A DNA stretch of 64,000 nucleotides from Rhynchopus sp. YZ270_cl-10 (lineage: Eukaryota; Euglenozoa; Diplonemea; Diplonemida; Diplonemidae). The notes beneath the pieces were generated by a model that was not told where the DNA came from, searched no databases, and was given only the letters and a program-made list of their open reading frames with translations. Of this stretch, positions 22,457 through 31,005 are shown one piece after another; the first letter of the stretch is position 1, and every line of letters begins with the position of its first letter. Both the position numbers and the translations under genes were made by a program. Where the stretch lies: positions 1,116,001-1,180,000 of the forward strand of contig OZ037915.1 of the NCBI GenBank assembly GCA_964035575.1, in the 5' to 3' direction.

Positions 22457-24360
22457 AAATTTTGGCTTTAATGGCCTCAAATCGTCAAAATAAGCCCTAT
22501 AGGCGAAAAAAAAAATTCGAGAGTTTAGTTAGCACGGAGGTCACCTTGTACCATGAAAACTCTATTTCTCGGCCTCAAACTCCATTTCTCGGCCTAGGCC
22601 GAGAAATGGAGTTTGAGGACGAGAAATGGAGTTTGAGGTCGAGAAATGGAGTTTGAGGCCGAGAAATAGAGTTTGAGAACTTCATTTCTCGGCCTCAAAC
22701 TCCATTTCTCGGCCTATAGGCCGAGAAATGGAGTTTGAGGCCGAGAAATGGAGTTTGAGGCCGAGAAATAGAGTTTGAGAACTTCATTTCTCGGCCTCAA
22801 ACTCCATTTCTCGGCCTATAGGCCGAGAAATGGAGTTTGAGGCCAATAAATGCTGTCCATACAAGTGCCCAGGCCGTCCAAAAAAGTCTTCCCAGGTGCA
22901 TAATGGGTATTTATTGCATGGCCCCGAGGCCGAGTAAGGGCCCCGAGGCCCAGAAAAAAGTGCCGAGGCCCGTCAGGGCCGAGGCACTTTTTTCTGGGCC
23001 GAGGGGCCCTTACGAGGCCTCGGGGCCATGCAAAACTAGTTTTATGCACCGAGGAAGACTTTTTAGATAACCACAGATGCTCAAAAGTGCTCAATTTTGG
23101 CTTTAATGGCCTCAAATCGTCAAAATAAGCCCTATAGGCGAAAAAAAAAATTCGAGAGTTTAGTTAGCACGGAGGTCACCTTGTACCAAGAAAACTCTAT
23201 TTCTCGGCCTCAAACTCCATTTCTCGGCCTAGGCCGAGAAATGGAGTTTGAGGCCGAGAAATGGAGTTTGAGGCCGAGAAATGGAGTTTGAGGCCAATAA
23301 ATGCTGTCCATACAAGTGCCCAGGCCGTCCAAAAAAGTCTTCCCAGGTGCATAATGAGTATTTATTGCATGGCCCCGAGGCCGAGTAAGGGCCCCGAGGC
23401 CCATAAAAAGTGCCGAGGCACTTTTTATGGGCCGAGGGGCCCTTACGAGGCCTCGGGGCCATGCAAAACTAGTTTTATGCACCGAGGAAGACTTTTTTTT
23501 GCTCAATTTTGGCTTTAATGGCCTCAAATCGTCAAAATAAGCCCTATAGGCGAAAAAAAAAATTCGAGAGTTCAGTTAGTACGGAGGTCACCTTGTACCA
23601 AAAAAACTCTTTTTATGGGCCTCAAACTCCATTTATGGGCCTAGGCCCATAAATGGAGTTTGAGGCCCATAATGAGTATTTATTGCATGGCCCCGAGGCC
23701 GAGTAAGGGCCGAGGGGCCCTTACGAGGCCTCGGGGCCATGCAAAACTAGTTTTATGCACCGAGGAAGACTTTTTTTTGCTCAATTTTGGCTTTAATGGC
23801 CTCAAATCGTCAAAATAAGCCCTATAGGCGAAAAAAAAAATTCGAGAGTTCAGTTAGTACGGAGGTCACCTTGTACCAAAAAAACTCTTTTTATGGGCCT
23901 CAAACTCCATTTATGGGCCTAGGCCCATAAATGGAGTTTGAGGCCCATAATGAGTATTTATTGCATGGCCCCGAGGCCGAGTAAGGGCCGAGGGGCCCTT
24001 ACGAGGCCTCGGGGCCATGCAAAACTAGTTTTATGCACCGAGGAAGACTTTTTTTTGCTCAATTTTGGCTTTAATGGCCTCAAATCGTCAAAATAAGCCC
24101 TATAGGCGAAAAAAAAAATTCGAGAGTTCAGTTAGTACGGAGGTCACCTTGTACCAAAAAAACTCTTTTTATGCACCTCGGAAGACTTTATTGGACGGCC
24201 TGGGCACTTGTATGGACAGCATTTATGGGCCTCAAACTCCATTTATGGGCCTAGGCCCATAAATGGAGTTTGAGGCCCATAAAAAGAGTTTGAGGCCCAT
24301 AAATGCTGTCCATACAAGTGCCCAGGCCGTCCAATAAAGTCTTCCGAGGTGCATAATAGT
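22457..24360. repeat. Tandem units of nested palindromes
   Basis: Five tandem units, each opening with TTTTGGCTTTAATGGCCTCA, begin at about 22460, 23092, 23503, 23781 and 24059. The last full ones are exactly 278 bp apart. Each contains fold-back sequence built from GGCCTCAAACTCCATTT, GGCCCCGAGGCC and CCTTACGAGGCC motifs with their complements. The right end (about 24168-24352) is a near-perfect palindrome of roughly 180 bp with GGACGGCCTGGGCACTTGTA in its arms. Earlier units use CTCGGCCTC where later ones use ATGGGCCTC. No gene. Confidence 0.85.
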
Positions 24361-24485
24361 TTTTTTTTTTTTTTTTTTTTTTTTCATAGGGTGAAAACGA
24401 TCGTTTTTTTTTTTAGAGACAGTGTAAGGCTAACAACAAACACACAAGACATGCAGCCAAGCTCCTTACCGATAAAGATGCAAAG

Positions 24486-25829
24486 ATGGATGAGGGAAAA
24501 GAAGGTGACACGTGGCTGTTGTACATCGATGCGAACAACTTATATGGATGGGCCATGTGTAAGAAGCTCCCCTATGCTGACTTTAAGTGGGAGACAGTCA
24601 ACACTTTGGAGGAGACTGAGGAGATGATTGTGAACTATGATCCAAAGAGTGACACAGGATATGTTATTGAAGTTGACCTTGAGTACCCTTCAGACCTCCA
24701 CGACAAGCACTGGGACTTCCCTCTTGCACCATACAACAGACCTGTCAAAACTGAAGAGCTCTCAGACTACCAGAAGAATGTACTTGGTGAGGAGAAGCAT
24801 GCAGAGACTTCAAAGCTTATTGCAGACTTCAAAGACAGAGTTAAGCAGGGATACCACATTGAGTACTTACAGTTTTTGATCAAGCATGGTCTAAAGTTGA
24901 AGAAGGTTCATCGTATGATATCATTCAAGCAGGACTACATCATGAAGTCATACATCGACAAGAACAGTGCATTGAGAGCCCAGGCAGAGAACGATTTCGA
25001 TAAGGACCTGTACAAGTTGATGAACAATTCGATCTATGGGAAGACCATGGAAAATGTTCGTGGTAGGTTAGAGATGAAGAACATTCCTTACAACAAGCCC
25101 AAGATAGTGAAGGGCAAAAAGGTCCCAATGACCGATGAGGAAATCAAGACGAACATTGCAAAGTGGCAAGGCAACCCCTTCTTCAAATGCCACACTATCG
25201 ACCTGCTGACCAGTAAGTTACTTCAGTTCAACCAAAAGAAAGTAACTCTTGACAAGCCTGTTTACATAGGTTCACAAATCCTCGACTACAGCAAGCTTCT
25301 TATGAGCAAGTTCTTCTACGAAACCCTCATCCCCCATTTCAAAAGGGAGAACATAACAATGGCATACACCGACACTGACAGCTATGTGCTAGAGATAACA
25401 ACGAAAGACCTTGACGAGGAGCTGTCCAAGCTGTCTAAAGACTTTGACTTCAGCAACTACCCCAAAGACCACAAGCTTAACAACGAAGTCAACAAGAAGG
25501 TCCCAGGGAAGTTCAAGGATGAGCTTGCAGGTGATGTGATGGTAGAGTTCATTGGTTTGAGGCCAAAGTGTTATGCATACTCCACGATGAAGAAAAACGA
25601 TGACAACAAGGCTAAAGGTATTGCACGTTCTGTCAGTAAAACTCTCCACCTGGACACCTATCGAAATACCCTTGAATCTCACAAGAAGCATGTTGTGACG
25701 ATCAATAGCTTCGAGAAGAGGGATCACCAGATATACACCACAAGGGGACAGAAGATAGCATTGAGTGCGTTCGACGACAAGAGGTATATTTGTGATGATG
25801 GGATAACAACGAAGGCCTACAGTGACTGA
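24486..25829 (+). CDS. pPolB: Polinton part: protein-primed family B DNA polymerase (palm region)
   Basis: The product of this family replicates the element from a terminal protein primer. The 447-residue frame contains the three palm motifs in order: motif A YIDANNLYGWAM (about residues 15-26), motif B LMNNSIYGKTMEN (about 178-190) and motif C YTDTDS (about 293-298). Only the polymerase portion is represented; the exonuclease region expected upstream is not seen in the window. It is convergent with the capsid gene, and a conserved hairpin lies between the two. Confidence 0.9.
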   Translation: MDEGKEGDTWLLYIDANNLYGWAMCKKLPYADFKWETVNTLEETEEMIVNYDPKSDTGYVIEVDLEYPSDLHDKHWDFPLAPYNRPVKTEELSDYQKNVLGEEKHAETSKLIADFKDRVKQGYHIEYLQFLIKHGLKLKKVHRMISFKQDYIMKSYIDKNSALRAQAENDFDKDLYKLMNNSIYGKTMENVRGRLEMKNIPYNKPKIVKGKKVPMTDEEIKTNIAKWQGNPFFKCHTIDLLTSKLLQFNQKKVTLDKPVYIGSQILDYSKLLMSKFFYETLIPHFKRENITMAYTDTDSYVLEITTKDLDEELSKLSKDFDFSNYPKDHKLNNEVNKKVPGKFKDELAGDVMVEFIGLRPKCYAYSTMKKNDDNKAKGIARSVSKTLHLDTYRNTLESHKKHVVTINSFEKRDHQIYTTRGQKIALSAFDDKRYICDDGITTKAYSD

Positions 25830-25833
25830 AGAA

Positions 25834-25876
25834 CTGTCATACATACCTTATGGTATGTATTCCTTCTCACTTCACT
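25834..25876 (-). terminator. Conserved 3' hairpin downstream of the capsid gene
   Basis: On the minus strand, about 70 bases beyond the capsid stop, is AAGTGAGAAGGAATACATAC followed by a 9-bp stem (ATACATACC / GGTATGTAT) with a 4-base loop, and then GACAG. The same motif follows the PLA2-like gene at 30701-30740. Position and conservation suggest 3'-end formation or transcription termination; the mechanism is inferred. Confidence 0.65.
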
Positions 25877-25947
25877 GTCATGGGTCTACGACCCATTCCT
25901 TCTCCTCATTTCATTCGTCAAGTTCGTCGTTCAGATATGTATGTCTC

Positions 25948-27354
25948 TTACAGCACAGCACTAACCTCTTGCACAATCCCTGTCTTCAGGTTAAAGTCAA
26001 CAACCTTATCATAGTACACCAAACAATACAAGTACATGTCGTAGCTGGCCTCTCTCTCAATGTTCACTGTCAAGGTGTTTGCCTGAGTGCTTGAGACGCT
26101 GTCTTGGTTCAATGTGTTCTGAAGGTCAAAGCAGTACATGGGGTAGTACTTCCAGTCGTTGTAGGAGAGCAGCCCTTGAGTGGTGAACCCCATTCCCTCA
26201 GGATCCTTGTAGGCACTATGCATCTTCATGTACTCCTTGTAGGCAGACTCCCACTTGTTCTTACCCACCTCAATTTCAAGATCCTTGCTTGGCACCTTGA
26301 TGCCGTTCAGGTCAACAGAGATCTTCCTCACCATACCACTGTCAAAGCGCGACATATCATGCTCTTGACTTGTTTCCCTGTTTTTCGTTTGGCAGAAGAT
26401 GATTGCACGTTTGATCCTTGTGTGCGACTTGATTGGTACAGGCCAGGAGATGTATGTGTCGCCAGCTGCAAACTCCTTTCTCTGAATTTGTGAAGACTCA
26501 AAGACAGCTTGAACCATACCAGACTTGTTGATGTAGCTGAGAACTCCAGCGAGCGGTGAAGGAGCCAAGGTGACACGAGGCATCCAGATCCTCATACCAT
26601 ACCCAACCCAGTTCAAGGCACGGTCACTAACCCCAGAAGAGCGAAGAACTAGAGCACTGTCGTCATTCACCTCAAAGTTGAACTCCATAGGTATGTTGGT
26701 GAACATCTTCTTGTGGTGCTGGAATATGTTGAAGATAAGACTGAGAGGAACCATGCAGTGTATCTCTCTGTTCCCTGTGGTGCGTCTTGCGCGGTGAGCA
26801 GTGCTTGAGTCTCTGTTTGCAGTGTCATTGAACCCATCCACAAAGTCATCATTAACAGCATCCTTCCAAGTGATGTAGTGGCTAAGTAGATTGCTCCCCA
26901 CAGTGTCATCGTATTGATTGGTGAAGTGAATGAGCGACTCTGCATTCATCTGCTGTCCTGCGAAGTTGGGAGTGTCCTCGATGTTGACCCCACCGATCTT
27001 GAGTGACTTCCTTCTGAAGAAGTTGAGAACATTTGACGCGAAGGCAGCTTTGTTATCATCATTGTCAGCAAAGGTCCATGCTTCTGTAGCATCCAGGGTC
27101 TTGTGTGCTGCAAGGTCTTCATACCCGTTACCACCTGCGTTTACCTTTACCATCTTGAAGGACATCTCCAAGAATCCTTCAGAGGGGATGATGTGGCTGC
27201 TCTGGTCAAGAAGGGTGAAGGTGAAGTCCCGCTCGACTCTTCCAAACTGGTTCTGCAGGTTGCTTGACTTCCCAGTGTCTTGGATGGTGATGTAGTCGTA
27301 CCCACTAACATCGGAGTGTCTCTTGGTTTTCTCACTCAAATTGTAGAAGCTCAT
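25948..27354 (-). CDS. MCP: Polinton part: major capsid protein (double-jelly-roll type)
   Basis: A 468-residue frame. Its start overlaps the integrase stop by an ATGA, so the two are one transcription unit. Features fitting a Polinton major capsid protein are its length, its place beside the integrase, an N-terminal segment with FTFTLLDQSSHI, mixed beta-rich sequence throughout, and blocks such as MEFNFEVNDD and YPMYCFDLQN. Assignment rests on family resemblance and gene order; a structure prediction would be the decisive check. The alternative is an unrelated beta-rich structural protein. Confidence 0.75.
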   Translation of the reverse strand: MSFYNLSEKTKRHSDVSGYDYITIQDTGKSSNLQNQFGRVERDFTFTLLDQSSHIIPSEGFLEMSFKMVKVNAGGNGYEDLAAHKTLDATEAWTFADNDDNKAAFASNVLNFFRRKSLKIGGVNIEDTPNFAGQQMNAESLIHFTNQYDDTVGSNLLSHYITWKDAVNDDFVDGFNDTANRDSSTAHRARRTTGNREIHCMVPLSLIFNIFQHHKKMFTNIPMEFNFEVNDDSALVLRSSGVSDRALNWVGYGMRIWMPRVTLAPSPLAGVLSYINKSGMVQAVFESSQIQRKEFAAGDTYISWPVPIKSHTRIKRAIIFCQTKNRETSQEHDMSRFDSGMVRKISVDLNGIKVPSKDLEIEVGKNKWESAYKEYMKMHSAYKDPEGMGFTTQGLLSYNDWKYYPMYCFDLQNTLNQDSVSSTQANTLTVNIEREASYDMYLYCLVYYDKVVDFNLKTGIVQEVSAVL

Positions 27355-28817
27355 TTTGATAAGCGGATTCTATCTTGAGCCCACAAAAATTGTCTCAGCT
27401 GTGTTTCATCATTGAGTATGTCAGGTTTGAGTGTGGGGAATGCTCGTTGTGCTATGCCCTTCATGCGTTCAAAGGATGGGTCTGTCGGTGGGAGGAGCTT
27501 AAGTCTTTTGTTGGTATTCGGGGCCTCCTGAGTTGACGTCTGCGGCTCTTGAGTCTCCTGTGTGTCATCTGGCTCCCTCACCCTCTTCTTCCTACCCGTT
27601 GACCCCTCCTGAGTTGCACGTCGTTCATTTCTTACCTCTGCTCTGGGGTTGCTGTTCAGATCATCTTCTCGCCAATTAGGACCACCAATCTTATTCATGA
27701 AGCTGTCCATTTGTGACTCATGTTCTGCTTCTTCTACAGCTGTGTTTTGCGGAGCCTCGGGGTCGTTGATCCCTCGAGGGAGCTCTGCTCCTGAGGCATC
27801 ACCAAAGTCTTGTTCTGGAGTAGATCTTGGAGCATCACCAAAGTCTTCAGGGTCGTTGACCCCTCCTGGGTCTTCAGCCTCCTCCTCTTTCACTTTCAAC
27901 AACCTCTCAATCCTCACCTTCCTCCCATTACTCAGTCTTGCATTTACTTGAGCCACACTCACCACACTAAAGATCTCCCTAGAAAACTTTTGCTTTGTCC
28001 CCTTTGCATGTATATTCTTACTCAACAACACCCTCACTCTATCACCAGGTTTTACACTAGACTGCGACACACTTGCTTTATCCAGGTTCATGATGAGTAT
28101 GCTGACATCGTCGTTGGTGACAAGGTTCGGAGGCTTCTTGATGGTGCTGTGGTATCTGTTGTTGTAGGCGTACGTTAGCTCCTGAAGGCTGTCTACCCAG
28201 TTTGCTGTCTTGTTGATCTCAAAGTGCTTTTGCAGGATTTCTCGTAGGGTTCTAGAGATGCGGTCGACAATCCCAAGGGCGTTATGGTCTCCAACCTCGT
28301 TCATCTGGTGTTCTATTCTGTGGGCGCTGAAGACTTCGTTCACCATCAGGTTGTTGAATTCTAAGCCGTTGTCACTCATGATCGTTTGAGGAAGGTCCTT
28401 CTTATCTGTCTGTATCTGATGTAGTATTGCTGTCAAGGCTTCTTTGACACTACCCATAGTCTTGTTCTTCAGGGGTCTGGTGTACAACTTTCTACTAAAG
28501 ACATCTATCAAGTTCAGTATCCACGAGTAGCCTTTGTTTCTTGTCTTGAGCTTCTGGAAGTCGAGGAGGTCCATCTGCATGACGTGGTTGATCTCGAAGG
28601 CTGTGATGTGACCCGACAGCTTGCTTGGTTTCTTCCTGAACAGCTGATATGCCCTCTGCTTGTGTATGTAGTCCTCTATCTCGTCAAGGGTATACTTTTC
28701 TTCACCATCTTCGGCTGCGCCTGCAAACTGAAAGTCAAACAACCTCGCAGGATCAGTGATGTAACCTGAGTCTCGCCATAATTTGTTCAAGTTTACTCTT
28801 ACTTCGTTTGAGCTCAT
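27351..28817 (-). CDS. INT: Polinton part: retroviral-type integrase
   Basis: Members of this rve family insert the element into DNA with 6-bp target duplications. The ATG at 28817 (MSSNEVRVNLNKLWRD) is preferred over an upstream GTG. The catalytic core lies at about residues 90-240 and shows MDLLDFQ, WILNLIDVFSRKLY and IMSDNGLEFNN. A C-terminal basic beta region (KPGDRVRVLLSKN) is followed by a long acidic, repeat-rich tail ending in a basic KKRVREPD stretch. The start is 22 bases from the divergent start of the gene at 28840. Confidence 0.9.
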   Translation of the reverse strand: MSSNEVRVNLNKLWRDSGYITDPARLFDFQFAGAAEDGEEKYTLDEIEDYIHKQRAYQLFRKKPSKLSGHITAFEINHVMQMDLLDFQKLKTRNKGYSWILNLIDVFSRKLYTRPLKNKTMGSVKEALTAILHQIQTDKKDLPQTIMSDNGLEFNNLMVNEVFSAHRIEHQMNEVGDHNALGIVDRISRTLREILQKHFEINKTANWVDSLQELTYAYNNRYHSTIKKPPNLVTNDDVSILIMNLDKASVSQSSVKPGDRVRVLLSKNIHAKGTKQKFSREIFSVVSVAQVNARLSNGRKVRIERLLKVKEEEAEDPGGVNDPEDFGDAPRSTPEQDFGDASGAELPRGINDPEAPQNTAVEEAEHESQMDSFMNKIGGPNWREDDLNSNPRAEVRNERRATQEGSTGRKKRVREPDDTQETQEPQTSTQEAPNTNKRLKLLPPTDPSFERMKGIAQRAFPTLKPDILNDETQLRQFLWAQDRIRLSK

Positions 28818-28839
28818 TTGTTTCTTATACACAAAAGAA

Positions 28840-29250
28840 ATGGTCACTACAAGTAAATATCAGAAGACACCAGTGTATGTATCACCTGTCGACATGCAGA
28901 GGATTGCAGATGCCTTAGGCGGGAAGAGCAAGACCGTGTCAGTCACGTTGCATGCAAGTGGTATCAAACGGTATCCATTGCCACTAACCCCAAAGCAGAA
29001 GGAGAAGGTCAAGGAGAAGGGGTCAACGCGTGTCACTTTAAGTCAACCACAGCTGAAGTTCATTGGAGGCGACAGGAAGGAGGGAGGATTCCTGCAGTTC
29101 TTGGTACCGTTGTTGGCAGCAGGAGCAAGTGCACTCGCAGGTTCGCTTGGGACTCACCTTGGTAGCACAGCAGGGAAGTACATCGATAGGAAGGTGAATG
29201 GACGTGGTCTGGTAGCACCTGGTAGAAGGTTAAAAAAACAGGGGGTGTAG
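28840..29250 (+). CDS. Polinton part: small basic protein with C-terminal hydrophobic segment (pX-like)
   Basis: A 136-residue basic protein starting MVTTSKYQKTPVYVSP. Residues about 85-115 form a glycine/alanine-rich hydrophobic stretch (FLQFLVPLLAAGASALAGSL) before a basic tail (APGRRLKKQ). Size, charge and position just before the protease match the small DNA-condensing or membrane-active virion proteins of Polintons and adenovirus-like elements. That role is inferred from context. Confidence 0.65.
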   Translation: MVTTSKYQKTPVYVSPVDMQRIADALGGKSKTVSVTLHASGIKRYPLPLTPKQKEKVKEKGSTRVTLSQPQLKFIGGDRKEGGFLQFLVPLLAAGASALAGSLGTHLGSTAGKYIDRKVNGRGLVAPGRRLKKQGV

Positions 29251-29867
29251 TGTCCCTTCAAGAGGGCGAAGCTTCAGCTGTCGCTTCAGTGACTGCGTCT
29301 CCTGAGCCTCTTCGAGATGATGAGATTATAGACTGGTGTAGAGATCAGGGTATAGAGCTGGGGGACCGAAGGGCCCTTCGAGAGGGCGAAGCCCTCGAGC
29401 CGCAAGGTATGGTGATGAGGGACGAGATTACTGACAACATGGATGGGTTGTACTTGATAAACTTAGATGAGAGAGAGGGAAAAGGAACACATTGGGTAGG
29501 TTTCTATAGCGCAGCCACCGAAGCGTCAGCTGATGGTTATGACAAGGGGTCTAAAGGACCCCAGACTCAGGAGCAGAGCTCCCTCGATGTGTCAACAGAC
29601 ACGGAGACTTTCTACTTTGACCCCCTTGGTTTACCCCCTCCCCAAGAGTTGACTGCACACTACAAACCCCTCACATACAACACCAATCAAATACAGGATG
29701 TCTCTTCTACACTATGTGGCTACTTTGTATGTTTGTTCTTCAAGTTCATGCATAAGTATGAGGACAAATATGAAGGCTTCTACGCTATGACACACGGGAT
29801 CTTCGGTAGTGACACAAAAGAGAATGAACGTGTACTTCTTGAGGATGTGTACGATGTATCAAAATGA
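29250..29867 (+). CDS. PRO: Polinton part: adenain-like cysteine protease
   Basis: Proteases of this family mature the capsid proteins. The 205-residue frame shows the expected blocks in order: DDEIIDWC near the N terminus, the His block GTHWVGFY (about residue 75), the acidic block FYFDPLGLPPP (about 120), and the Gln/Cys block QDVSSTLCGYFVCLFF (about 150). It directly follows the pX-like gene and overlaps the next gene by ATGA, consistent with one polycistronic unit. Two GC-rich AAGAGGGCGAAGC motifs in the 5' part recur elsewhere in the element. Confidence 0.85.
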   Translation: MSLQEGEASAVASVTASPEPLRDDEIIDWCRDQGIELGDRRALREGEALEPQGMVMRDEITDNMDGLYLINLDEREGKGTHWVGFYSAATEASADGYDKGSKGPQTQEQSSLDVSTDTETFYFDPLGLPPPQELTAHYKPLTYNTNQIQDVSSTLCGYFVCLFFKFMHKYEDKYEGFYAMTHGIFGSDTKENERVLLEDVYDVSK

Positions 29868-30589
29868 CCTCATATTGTGTGAAGTGCAGGACAAAGACCG
29901 CAGATGTGGATGAACAAAAGACAACAACAAAGAACGGACGTCGAGGTGTGAAGAGCAAGTGTGCTGATTGCGGTACAAAGAAGTTCAGGTTTGCCAAAGG
30001 ATCTACAGTCACTGAAGCACCAGCTGAAGGAGCAGTCACTGATACGACACAGAGTGGAGTCGACGCAGTCACTGAGGGCGACAGCTCAAGGGCGACAGCT
30101 GAAAAACAAGGAGGAGACATTGTGAAGGCACTCAACGACAAGTTCCCAGACACAGAGTTCCACTTCCCAGTCATGAACGAAAAAACAGGACAAGTCGAGA
30201 AGGCTAACTTCATGGGACCAAACACAAAGCTGGAAGAGAGAATCAAAGACCTTGAGAAGAATGCTGAACGTGCTTGGAAGGGAGAGCAGATACCAAAGGA
30301 GGACATCATAACACCAGGCAAATCAAGGTTCGATGAAAGTGCGATGATACACGACCTGCAGTACAAACATGCCTCAAAGATAGGGAAGAGTGGGAAAGAC
30401 GTACGTAAGATGAAGCACAAGGCAGACCTACAACTCATCCGATCAAACATCTACCATGCACTAGACCCTAACAACAAGAGCTCAATAGATAGAGTGCAAC
30501 ATATAGCAAGCATACCTACCTTCCTCATCAAGATCCTAGGGGAGACAGCGTATGGTAAGATCACAGGGAATGGGATAGAGATTAACTAG
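29864..30589 (+). CDS. Polinton part: zinc-ribbon and phospholipase A2-like protein
   Basis: A 241-residue protein. The N terminus has two CxxC pairs (CVKCRTK and CADCGTKK, residues 4-40), a probable zinc ribbon. The middle is rich in Thr, Ala and Glu and contains repeated VTEAPAEGA-type units. The C-terminal domain has PGKSRFDESAMIHDLQY (about residues 155-170), with the His-Asp pair of parvovirus-type PLA2 domains, and a later DLQLIRSN helix. Such domains help virions cross membranes. The start overlaps the protease stop by ATGA. Confidence 0.75.
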   Translation: MTSYCVKCRTKTADVDEQKTTTKNGRRGVKSKCADCGTKKFRFAKGSTVTEAPAEGAVTDTTQSGVDAVTEGDSSRATAEKQGGDIVKALNDKFPDTEFHFPVMNEKTGQVEKANFMGPNTKLEERIKDLEKNAERAWKGEQIPKEDIITPGKSRFDESAMIHDLQYKHASKIGKSGKDVRKMKHKADLQLIRSNIYHALDPNNKSSIDRVQHIASIPTFLIKILGETAYGKITGNGIEIN

Positions 30590-30700
30590 ACTCAGGAGAC
30601 GCAGTCCCTGAAGCAACAGCTGAAAGAACGGAGCTCCCTCGAGGGTGCTAACAGCACCGAAGACTCAAATAATACATATCTCGAACGAAGTGAGAAGTAA

Positions 30701-30740
30701 GAAGTGAGAAGGAATACACACCAGATGGTGTGTATGACAG
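30701..30740 (+). terminator. Conserved 3' hairpin downstream of the PLA2-like gene
   Basis: About 110 bases after the PLA2-like stop, GAAGTGAGAAGGAATACACA leads into a 9-bp stem (ATACACACC / GGTGTGTAT) with a 4-base loop and a GACAG tail. It differs from the copy behind the capsid gene mainly in the loop and in one stem pair changed on both sides (T-A to C-G), i.e. a compensatory change. Confidence 0.65.
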
Positions 30741-30754
30741 TGATATGTATAGAT

Positions 30755-30964
30755 TTATATTGTGACCAACCCATTCCCAAGCACAGCATTATGCCTCTTA
30801 GAGATGTCAGCCAGTGCATCAAGCACCTTCTTGTTATCTCTTTCTTCTTGCTTCTCTTGTTTCTCCTCCATATCTACCCCACTACCCTCCACCAAATCAC
30901 TCCAGGTTCTCTTGTTCCCTGATACCCTTTCACTATCCCTCACTAGGTTTGACCAGGATGCCAT
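30755..30964 (-). CDS. Polinton part: small charged protein
   Basis: A 69-residue frame from an ATG at 30964 (MASWSNLVRDSERVSG). It is highly charged, with a Glu/Gln/Lys-rich middle (MEEKQEKQEERDNKK) likely to be helical or coiled-coil. It lies between the conserved hairpin and the inserted direct-repeat element, on the same strand as the penton-like gene. No family was recognised. Confidence 0.45.
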   Translation of the reverse strand: MASWSNLVRDSERVSGNKRTWSDLVEGSGVDMEEKQEKQEERDNKKVLDALADISKRHNAVLGNGLVTI

Positions 30965-31005
30965 TTTAGTATGTAGATTTTACTTTGCGAATTTGCGAAC
31001 TTTGC

